From positions 186,001 to 250,000 of the forward strand of contig CAWANF010000005.1 of assembly GCA_963783355.1 (NCBI GenBank): a stretch of DNA of 64,000 bases, written 5' to 3'. The position numbers and the translations under genes are program-made. Within the stretch, counting starts at the first letter, position 1. Every line of letters starts with the position of its first letter. The notes below the pieces were generated by a model. The model was not told the DNA's origin. It saw only the letters and a program-made list of their open reading frames with translations, and did no database searches. Positions 25,767 through 33,236 of this stretch are shown piece by piece. The DNA comes from CAWANF01 sp963783355. GTDB lineage: Bacteria > Bacteroidota > Rhodothermia > Balneolales > DATFMH01.

Positions 25767-26912
25767 TTATATCCTGACGCTGCTTGGTATGTTTACCAGT
25801 CGATCAGCCAGCCATTCGGCATTATCCAGGTTGTTCTTGCAACACTCGTCGAACATGTCGAGTTTGTGCATTAATTGCCATGCAGGACGTGTCATTACCT
25901 GGTGATCGTTACTGAATTTCAGGAAAGCATCACGTTCATTTCGATCGCTGAATATCACGGTATTTAGCCAGTAATTTGCTTTGGTCCCTTCCGGCTCTTT
26001 CACAAATGTACAAGGCATCTTCTCAAAGAAACCGGCGTATTCTGCGGCCAGCTTTCTCTTATCTCTTATAAATCCGGGTAAATTTTCCAGCTGGGCAAAA
26101 GCCAGGGCAGCATTTAAATTGGGCATGCGATAGTTGTACGCCACAACATCATGAACATACTCCCATCGATGAGAGAGCTTCCCCGTTGTAGTTAGATGGC
26201 GCGCCTTTGCAGCGAAATCATCGTCATCCGTGATGATAGCTCCGCCTCCGCCGGCCGTTATTATCTTGTTACCATTGAAGCTTAAAATCCCTGCTTTTCC
26301 AAAAGTACCGGTGTGTTTACCGGAAACGCTGCTTCCCAATGATTCTGCCGCATCCTCAATTAAAGTGATATTATAGACAGAGCATACTTCCCGGATTTTT
26401 TCAATCCTTGTTGGAAATCCATACGTATGCATGGGCACACAGGCCTTAATTTTTCTTCCGGTTATTCTATTATAGGAAAATCCGTCCGGGCCAAATTTGC
26501 TGTTCCGCTTCAAAAAAGCTGCTAATTTTTTGGGTGATAAACCCAATGTATCTTTATCCACATCAATGAATACCGGTATGGCCCCACAATACGTAATGGC
26601 ATTCGCTGTAGCCACAAAAGTTAACGGCTGCGTCAGCACTTCTTCATTCGGAGCAACACCGGCAGTCAGAAGAGCGGCGTGTAATGCCGATGTTCCATTG
26701 ACCGTAGCAATAGCATGCACAGCACCGGTTAACTGGCAAATCTTTTTCTCAAAACGAGTCACATATTCGCCAACCGTCGATACAAAAGTCGAATCGATGG
26801 CATCTTCAACGTAAGCCTTTTCACGGCCGGTAAACCGGGGTTCATGCAGCGGAATGAATCCTTCGGGTTTGTGATGCATGCGCCGGATGAAGTAAACAAT
26901 CTCCTCAAACAT
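25767..26912 (-). CDS. legC: DegT/DnrJ/EryC1 aminotransferase, LegC-like
   Basis: This is a PLP enzyme of about 381 residues that aminates a 4-keto-6-deoxy sugar nucleotide. It opens MFEEIVYFIRRMH then GFIPLHEPRFTGREKAYVED, as LegC proteins do. NGTSALHAALLTAGV, LTFVATANAITYCG and ALGSSVS-like EDAAESLGSS follow, and the PLP Lys lies in SFNGNKIITAGGGGA. The frame is open to 26984, but the chosen Met gives a family-like N-terminus and an 8-base overlap with the preceding gene; the Met at 26930 is an alternative. In the legionaminic pathway LegC makes the 4-amino sugar that is then N-acylated. Confidence 0.88.
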   Translation of the reverse strand: MFEEIVYFIRRMHHKPEGFIPLHEPRFTGREKAYVEDAIDSTFVSTVGEYVTRFEKKICQLTGAVHAIATVNGTSALHAALLTAGVAPNEEVLTQPLTFVATANAITYCGAIPVFIDVDKDTLGLSPKKLAAFLKRNSKFGPDGFSYNRITGRKIKACVPMHTYGFPTRIEKIREVCSVYNITLIEDAAESLGSSVSGKHTGTFGKAGILSFNGNKIITAGGGGAIITDDDDFAAKARHLTTTGKLSHRWEYVHDVVAYNYRMPNLNAALAFAQLENLPGFIRDKRKLAAEYAGFFEKMPCTFVKEPEGTKANYWLNTVIFSDRNERDAFLKFSNDHQVMTRPAWQLMHKLDMFDECCKNNLDNAEWLADRLVNIPSSVRI

Positions 26913-27879
26913 TGCGGTATTTAGGTTCATCCGGGTTGAGGATGAATCCGTCTTGAATAACCTGGACGATTTGGTTGATTCCATCTTTAACTCTCATTTT
27001 GATATGAAAATCTAGTCTCTCTCTAATCTTATTAAACGACACTTTGTAATCCCTGGGATCTTCTTCCTTTTTTACATATCTAACTTTTGAATCCGGGAGT
27101 ACTTTTTGTATCTCTTCTACAATCATCTGTTTCTGGTAATTTTCTGAGGTATCTCCCACATTGAATACTTCAAAAGACACTTTTTCTTCTTTTGCAGCCA
27201 GGGCCGCTATAACGGCACGCGACAAGTCAGAAACATGGCAATACGGGCGCCAAAACTGTTCTCCGAAAACCAGCAATTCCCGGCCTAACGCCAGTTCCTT
27301 AGTAAACTCATTCACCGTTAAATCAAAACGCGGCCGCGGGGACAAACCATAAACCGTTGAGAAACGCAGGCTCGTCGGTTTACAGCGGCTATCCCTCGAT
27401 TGACTCATTAAATATTTTTCCACGCCCACTTTGGTTTCCGCATACAGGGAAACCGGCGCCAGTTTTGAATCTTCGGTCACATAGGAATCAGGATCATCCA
27501 TTTTCCCGTAATTACTGCAGGTGGATGCAAATATAAAACGTTGAACACCGGCTTCATTAGCCAGGCGGTAAAATAATTTTGAACCTTCCAGGTTTGTTGA
27601 ACGTGCCAAATCCGGGTTACGGGCACAGGCGGGATCTCCAACGATGGAAGCCAGATGAACAACGGCATCAATCCCGTCCAAAGCCTTTTTAACATCAGTT
27701 TCTTGCCGCACATCACCCTTGACAAAATCAAAATGATCGTGATTCAACAAGTCTATTATAGGTTCACCCCCAAACATCAGGTTGTCGAATACCCGAACAT
27801 GATCGCCCCTCTCAAGCAACATTCTAACGAGCACCGAACCGATGTACCCTGCTCCTCCGCTTACTAAAACATAACTCAT
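26905..27879 (-). CDS. NAD-dependent sugar-nucleotide epimerase/dehydratase (extended SDR)
   Basis: This 324-residue extended SDR is the first gene of the nonulosonate operon. The ATG at 27879, preceded by GGGGAAAG, fits the fold start SYVLVSGGAGYIGSVLVRML. Other motifs are HLASIVGDPACARNPD, the catalytic STCSNYG, YAETK (Tyr/Lys) and the nucleotide-sugar loop GEQFWRPYCHVSDL. These place it with CSNYG-type nucleotide-sugar epimerases found in capsule clusters rather than with typical LegB 4,6-dehydratases. Its position in front of LegC raises the possibility that it prepares the keto-sugar substrate, but that is inference. Its role could also be to modify another sugar. Confidence 0.78.
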   Translation of the reverse strand: MSYVLVSGGAGYIGSVLVRMLLERGDHVRVFDNLMFGGEPIIDLLNHDHFDFVKGDVRQETDVKKALDGIDAVVHLASIVGDPACARNPDLARSTNLEGSKLFYRLANEAGVQRFIFASTCSNYGKMDDPDSYVTEDSKLAPVSLYAETKVGVEKYLMSQSRDSRCKPTSLRFSTVYGLSPRPRFDLTVNEFTKELALGRELLVFGEQFWRPYCHVSDLSRAVIAALAAKEEKVSFEVFNVGDTSENYQKQMIVEEIQKVLPDSKVRYVKKEEDPRDYKVSFNKIRERLDFHIKMRVKDGINQIVQVIQDGFILNPDEPKYRNV

Positions 27880-28195
27880 ATACTTTCCCCATATTGAATA
27901 GTTGAAGAATTCCCCAATTACTACTGACACTATAATATGTATTCCCCGCCCAAGGCCTTTTTTTGATTCCCTCCCCTTCTCTATTTAATAAATCCCTCTT
28001 TATTTTAGCAGAGCGATGGTTTTCGAATAGTCTCAATACATTGATGCACTGTTATTTACTATCATATTTTAAAAACTATATAAGCCTAATAAAAATTAGT
28101 ATTTATTAATTTCTGATTAACCCGTCATAATGTATTTTTATAAATATCTATGAGTAAGTTTGGGTTACGTATTACTAATTTGTCGAGGGATTAAA
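27880..28195 (+). other. Divergent intergenic region upstream of the nonulosonate operon
   Basis: This 316-base AT-rich gap separates the minus-strand nonulosonate operon from the plus-strand CE4 deacetylase gene, so both promoters should lie here. A clear ribosome binding site GAGGGA sits at 28185-28190, six bases before the ATG at 28196. I see no ORF, RNA gene or strong hairpin. Confidence 0.5.
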
Positions 28196-29167
28196 ATGAG
28201 TAAAATTACAATTGTAATGTATCACTATGTCCGGGATTTAAAGCATTCCAGTTTCCCGGGAATCAAAGGTTTGTCCATAGAATCTTTCAAAAATCAAATA
28301 GAATATCTGAACAAACATTATACATTTGTAACCATGCAGCAATGCATTGATACGGTTTATTTCAATTCCGATGATTTTCCGGAAGATGCTGTATTGTTAA
28401 CGTTCGATGATGGATACACTGACCATTACACGAATGTATTTCCAATTTTAGATTTTTACGGTATACAAGGCAGTTTCTTCCCCCCGGCAATGACCATTCT
28501 CGATCATAAAGTATTGGATGTAAATAAGATTCATTTCGTCCTTGCATCGGAGCCAAATCGTTCGAAAATCATCGACGATATTACAATGGAGTTGTTTGCC
28601 TATAAAGATGAGTATGCCCTGGACGATCCATTTTTTTATTATAAAAAGCTTGCCATTGCTTCCCGATTCGATGATGCAGAAACTATTTATATCAAACGGT
28701 TACTTCAAAGAGAATTGCCGGAAGATTTGCGCATAATCATCACCGATAAATTATTCCAAAAACATGTTACTGAAGATACAGAAACGTTTGCCCGGGAATT
28801 ATATATGAACCCGGACCAGCTAAAATGCATGGCTAATAACGGAATGTTTATCGGGGCTCATGGAAATAATCATTATTGGCTCAATACATTAACGGACGAA
28901 CAGCAGGAAGAAGAAATCACAAAATCTTCTGCTTTTTTAACTTTTTTGGGAGTCTCGGAAGATGAAAGAGTGATGTGCTATCCGTATGGAGCCTATGACA
29001 ATCGCCTGATATCGTTATTAAAGAAGCATGGTTATAAATTGGGCTTATCTACAAAACCAGAAATCGCCATATTGGATCTGGATCATGCTTTTCAATTAGA
29101 TCGCCTGGACACCAACGATATTCCGAAAACCAATATCAGCTCTCACCCTGTGTCATCAATTGCTTAA
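28196..29167 (+). CDS. Polysaccharide deacetylase (CE4/NodB domain)
   Basis: This 323-residue protein starts at the ATG 28196, chosen because GAGGGA lies six bases upstream and the fold begins at once (ITIVMYHYVRD). The NodB motifs are LLTFDDGYTDHY (catalytic and metal Asp), GAHGNNHYWL (the H-x3-H zinc pair, with HGNNH in place of HSxxH) and MCYPYGAYDN. There is no signal peptide. It would remove an acetyl or related N-acyl group from a sugar, and sits beside the nonulosonate operon. It is convergent with the next gene, the two coding ends overlapping by 32 bases. Confidence 0.85.
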   Translation: MSKITIVMYHYVRDLKHSSFPGIKGLSIESFKNQIEYLNKHYTFVTMQQCIDTVYFNSDDFPEDAVLLTFDDGYTDHYTNVFPILDFYGIQGSFFPPAMTILDHKVLDVNKIHFVLASEPNRSKIIDDITMELFAYKDEYALDDPFFYYKKLAIASRFDDAETIYIKRLLQRELPEDLRIIITDKLFQKHVTEDTETFARELYMNPDQLKCMANNGMFIGAHGNNHYWLNTLTDEQQEEEITKSSAFLTFLGVSEDERVMCYPYGAYDNRLISLLKKHGYKLGLSTKPEIAILDLDHAFQLDRLDTNDIPKTNISSHPVSSIA

Positions 29168-30617
29168 TATATGCTTCAGAAGAAATGAGCTCTGATTTTA
29201 ATACCTGGTAATTGGGCGGACTATAAAAATAAGGAACATCCCGTTTTAGCGTATTTTTATTTAAATAGTTTACCGGGGATTCATTCATTTTGAGTTTATG
29301 CACAACCCCCCATTTTGCCATCTCATCTATATAACCACTAAACGTTTTTTTATACAAAGCAAAACTGGGAACATCGTATCGAATAGCATCATAAAGTGTC
29401 GTAGAAAAGATACTAATCAGGGCATCGGAAATGCTTAGATAATCGTTAATATTTCCGGTAACAATTTTCACGTTCTCCAATGAATTTAACGACTGGTATA
29501 AATCAGGATTGTCCCCGGGATGCAGCTTAACTATTATTACATACGGCTGCTTTTTCTGCAGGAGATCCCGGGACAGCCAGCGCACATAATCACAGTATTC
29601 TTTCTCCAGAAAAAACTGGGTGGCTACCAGAAGGATTCCGTTGTTCTTTACAAATGGTTTTAATTGTTTCGAAAGCTGATACTTAGCCTGATCATTCACA
29701 TATGGATAATAACCAATCGTATCGAGCTGATCTTCCGTGAATTCGAATCCCATCATCAACAGGTTTTTCCAGAAAGGACCAAACGTTAACATTTTGTCCG
29801 GGAAAAAAGCACGATCTTTAATCTTTTTTATTTTTGATGGAAAAACATAATCAATGTCGTCCAGCGAGAATAAACCGTGTTGCAACTCCACCGATTGTAT
29901 ATTATGCCTTTTGAGAGCCAGCAGTAAACCCTCGGTATAATAAGTTCTTATCAAGACAGCTCGCTCAGGACGAATATGTGCTAATATAGAATTCCATGCC
30001 CGAAAGCTGGAAAAGAACAATACGATGGCAGTCTTAATTCTTTTTAATTCCACATTCGTGAATTTACCGGAACGCTTGACCCGCTGAAACGTATCCAGCA
30101 AGTTTTTTCTGAATTTTCGATCATCACCGGTTAACCGGTTTGCCAAAGTATAATGAAGATGATCGATGTACCGGAAATCGAAATGCTGTTCTGCAGGCAT
30201 AATACCGGCATACATATATATCACATTATCTCTTCCGAATGAATTGATGATGTTTTCGAAATAAAATGAAACCTTTCGCCCGTCCTGCGTTTCCGTAACA
30301 CGATGATCATCAATAACCATGAATTTACGATTGGCTAACGACTGTAACATAATCAACTGCTCATTATATGATTCAAGCATTTTCCTTCGGAATAAGAATC
30401 TTTTGATTCTCATCATCAGAAGGATAAAACGATAAAGCCATTCCTTATGAAAGAAAAAGCCAATGTCAGCCTTCATTAACTCCCGGTCCGTTCGAATTCC
30501 ATCAAGAATTATCTTAAGGATATTAATGTCACCACAATTAAAAATTTGCAGATCTTCTACCCGATCGTAGAACCTTCGGTTGAAATCCGTAGTTTTCTCC
30601 TGATGAACAAACAGCAT
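29136..30617 (-). CDS. Capsule-type GT-B glycosyltransferase with HP motif
   Basis: This 493-residue cytoplasmic protein lacks membrane helices. The C-terminal half has features of bacterial capsule and sialyltransferase-like GT-B enzymes: SVELQHGLFSLDD, then ILLVATQFFLEKEYCDYVRW, the HP motif in VIIVKLHPGDNPDLY, and LISIFSTTLYDAIRYDVPSF. The N-terminal half (MLFVHQEKT onward) is rich in Lys, Arg and Phe and matches no family I recognise. It lies between the CE4 gene (32-base tail-to-tail overlap) and the ABC flippase, beside the nonulosonate genes, which makes it a candidate for the nonulosonate transferase. CapS or CDP-glycerol-type transferases share the KLHP pattern, so this is only a hypothesis. 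Confidence 0.6.
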   Translation of the reverse strand: MLFVHQEKTTDFNRRFYDRVEDLQIFNCGDINILKIILDGIRTDRELMKADIGFFFHKEWLYRFILLMMRIKRFLFRRKMLESYNEQLIMLQSLANRKFMVIDDHRVTETQDGRKVSFYFENIINSFGRDNVIYMYAGIMPAEQHFDFRYIDHLHYTLANRLTGDDRKFRKNLLDTFQRVKRSGKFTNVELKRIKTAIVLFFSSFRAWNSILAHIRPERAVLIRTYYTEGLLLALKRHNIQSVELQHGLFSLDDIDYVFPSKIKKIKDRAFFPDKMLTFGPFWKNLLMMGFEFTEDQLDTIGYYPYVNDQAKYQLSKQLKPFVKNNGILLVATQFFLEKEYCDYVRWLSRDLLQKKQPYVIIVKLHPGDNPDLYQSLNSLENVKIVTGNINDYLSISDALISIFSTTLYDAIRYDVPSFALYKKTFSGYIDEMAKWGVVHKLKMNESPVNYLNKNTLKRDVPYFYSPPNYQVLKSELISSEAYIKQLMTQGES

Positions 30618-30674
30618 GACTGTTGTCCCCTCCTTTTAGTTAATTCTATTAGAATGTAAAACCCAGAAAAACAC

Positions 30675-32477
30675 TCAAATTATGGCTTTTACCAATTCAC
30701 TATACTGATGCGCGCCAACTATCTTTCCGTTTCGCAATTCGTAAATCCGGTCACAGTCTTTAAGCGTTGTCAAACGATGCGCCACAATAAACATCGTTAT
30801 ATCAGTATTCGACAATTTGTTGATCGCTTCCGTTACTTCTCTTTCTGTTTCACTATCTAATGCACTGGTTGCTTCGTCAAAAACAAGAATATTTGCTTGT
30901 TTATATAAAGCTCTGGCAATGCCCAGCCTTTGCCGCTGCCCCCCGGATAATTTGGAACCCAATTCTCCTACCGATGTTTCGATACCTGATGGCAGACTGT
31001 CCACAAAATCACGGAGAGATGCCTGATCGATAGCCGAATTCAATTTTTCCAAATCCACAACAGGATCTCCCAAAGTAATATTATCCTTGATCGTCGATTT
31101 CATGATGAACACATTTTGTTTCACATAACCAACTATACTTCGCCAGGAATCAACATTCTTTTCATTCAGACGCTGATCATCTATCCAAACGCTGCCTTTT
31201 TCTTCATTAAAGAAACGCAGCAAAATATTCATCAATGTCGTTTTTCCGGACCCTGAAGAACCCACAAATCCAACTTTTTCACCTTTATTCACTGTAAAAG
31301 AAACGTTATCTAAAACAGGTTGTTCCGAATCGGGATAGCAAAAACTGACGTTCTTGAAATTAATCTTTTCCCTGAAATTAATTTCCTCGATATGGCTTTT
31401 GTTCTTTTCTTCATTATCCAGGTACTCCCGGAATAACATCAAATTATCGATAGCGTATTGTTCTCTTTTAAGCGACATCATCGCATTCATAATCCTGTTT
31501 ATCGAGGGCATCATACGATAGGCGGCGGCGGCAAATAATCCCACCAGAACCAAAACATCTCCGGAATTACTGCTGAATAGCAATGAATAAAGAATGATAA
31601 TAATGATTCCAGTGATGGCAATAAACTCTATCACTTTAGGAGGTATGGAATTATAAAGAAACGATATGGCTTCCAGCCGCTGTGACTTTCTTTGATTATT
31701 CATAAATTTTTCCTGGAATAATCGCTGTTTATCAGCCAGCTTCAATTCGATGTATCCCATGAACGAATCCGACAGAAGGCTATACGCTTCCGGACGTAAA
31801 GCATCCAAATCCTGCCCTACCTGTTGTGTTTTGTTTTTTAATGCCCGATAGGTTATAAATATTGACGGCCCCAGAACAATGGTCAAAATAAGCAATAGAA
31901 TAGGCTTATATAACGCGATACCCAATATTATCACCGAAACAATCATTGACTCCGATGATAACACAAATATGGGTTGAAGGATATGCCTCCTGTACATATC
32001 AGGTGTCTGAATGATGTGGTTGGTCATCGTACCCGAACCCACATTATTAAATTCCCAATATGGCAGCCTGTAGTATTTTGTGTATTGATTGTTGATAATC
32101 TTTAAAGACAATCGGGCCATAAACAACGCTTGCTTATAATTAACAACCAGTGTAAACAGACTTTTAATGAGAAAGAAAACGAAGATGGCAGCAACCATGT
32201 AAAGCACGAATTCTTTTTCCGAAGAAAATTGGCCGAAGAGATACAGTTTGTGCAAATATTTATTACTCACGATAAATCCCGGTTGCGAAGCGGATAAAAC
32301 GACAGGTATGATAGAAGCCAAACCAAATATTTCGAGAACTGATGAAATAAGAAGTAAGAATATCATCCAGACAGAATATCGTTTTTCGTGACCATCCAGG
32401 TAATAAAAAACACTTTGTAGTGTATTATGGAGTAATCCCTTTTTCATCTGGTTTTTAAACTTGAATATTGATCTCAT
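30675..32477 (-). CDS. ABC flippase for lipid-linked oligosaccharide (PglK/MsbA-like)
   Basis: This 600-residue half-transporter has a six-helix membrane domain (about residues 35-330) followed by an ATPase domain. The Walker A motif GSSGSGKT is at 406-413, the signature LSGGQ at 510-514, Walker B ILVFDE at 530-535, and the switch His in VAHRLTTLKD. Such homodimers flip lipid-linked oligosaccharides or lipid A across the inner membrane. No Wzx-type flippase occurs in the window, so this is the natural candidate for repeat-unit export across the membrane. The Met at residue 11 is an alternative start; no clear ribosome binding site separates them. Confidence 0.85.
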   Translation of the reverse strand: MRSIFKFKNQMKKGLLHNTLQSVFYYLDGHEKRYSVWMIFLLLISSVLEIFGLASIIPVVLSASQPGFIVSNKYLHKLYLFGQFSSEKEFVLYMVAAIFVFFLIKSLFTLVVNYKQALFMARLSLKIINNQYTKYYRLPYWEFNNVGSGTMTNHIIQTPDMYRRHILQPIFVLSSESMIVSVIILGIALYKPILLLILTIVLGPSIFITYRALKNKTQQVGQDLDALRPEAYSLLSDSFMGYIELKLADKQRLFQEKFMNNQRKSQRLEAISFLYNSIPPKVIEFIAITGIIIIILYSLLFSSNSGDVLVLVGLFAAAAYRMMPSINRIMNAMMSLKREQYAIDNLMLFREYLDNEEKNKSHIEEINFREKINFKNVSFCYPDSEQPVLDNVSFTVNKGEKVGFVGSSGSGKTTLMNILLRFFNEEKGSVWIDDQRLNEKNVDSWRSIVGYVKQNVFIMKSTIKDNITLGDPVVDLEKLNSAIDQASLRDFVDSLPSGIETSVGELGSKLSGGQRQRLGIARALYKQANILVFDEATSALDSETEREVTEAINKLSNTDITMFIVAHRLTTLKDCDRIYELRNGKIVGAHQYSELVKAII

Positions 32478-32575
32478 AGTCTAACTTATTGGTTTCCCCA
32501 AAAAACGTAAGTTAAATAGTCCTAATATCTTCGGGACGATTATGCTATGCAGACATTATTATTAATTGAACGTCA

Positions 32576-33106
32576 CTACTTGACTTGATTATAAATAACT
32601 ATAGCTGTCAATACACTTGATATTACCGGAGTGATCACCCCAAGATAGTCTACAAAAGCAGGTTTACGATGTACCTGAATAGCTAAAACTTCATTGTTTG
32701 AAAGTTGGTACCCCCTGATTCCCGCCGGCAACGGCTGATTGTAACTGTATTTAAAATTCGTGATTACATCGTGCCCCATACTTGGATTATATTTTGATAA
32801 GCTGATATCAATTTTTACTTTTGACCAGCCTAAATTTTGAGCCCCTCTGGATCCTATCGGACCTTTTGCGTAGGAAATCAATTGTGGTATCGTCGTACCT
32901 ATCGGTACTAAATAACGGCCGGGCGATGTGATATCTCCCCAAACATCCAGCGTATCGGCTAATTGTCCCGGTTCCGCTATACGTATAATGCCTTCACCAG
33001 GCTGAAACATTCGATTAAGCTGGTCCTGGCCCAGTTGTGCGAATACTGCAGATGAAAATACCAGGCTTACAAAAACGATTAAAGGTATTCTGATATATTT
33101 GCCCAT
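32576..33106 (-). CDS. Short SLBB-domain export protein
   Basis: This 176-residue secreted protein has a Sec signal peptide at 1-23 (IRIPLIVFVSLVFSSAVFA), then a single SLBB-type segment VWGDITSPGRYLVPIGTTIP. It ends in a hydrophobic helix (YLGVITPVISSVLTAIVIYN). It has no Poly_export domain, unlike the 585-residue Wza-like protein at 53554. It sits between the flippase and the BY-kinase gene, separated from the latter by 130 bases. It is probably a periplasmic or outer-membrane adaptor of the export machinery; as a minimal SLBB protein its exact job is unknown. Confidence 0.72.
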   Translation of the reverse strand: MGKYIRIPLIVFVSLVFSSAVFAQLGQDQLNRMFQPGEGIIRIAEPGQLADTLDVWGDITSPGRYLVPIGTTIPQLISYAKGPIGSRGAQNLGWSKVKIDISLSKYNPSMGHDVITNFKYSYNQPLPAGIRGYQLSNNEVLAIQVHRKPAFVDYLGVITPVISSVLTAIVIYNQVK

Positions 33107-33236
33107 ATGTCCCTCCTTAATTAATTTGTGTTATTGCCTTTCTTTAAAAGATTTTATCAAATCGGCAGATTCTAAAAACCTTTCTATTTATTTTGATTCG
33201 ATATAACCCGGAATCACAAATCCGTATCGACACGAT

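Noticed and set aside
32576..33106. Short SLBB protein as a truncated Wza
   Set aside because: It has its own signal peptide, a full SLBB segment and a C-terminal helix, and no residual Poly_export coding was seen around it, so it is treated as a genuine short protein.
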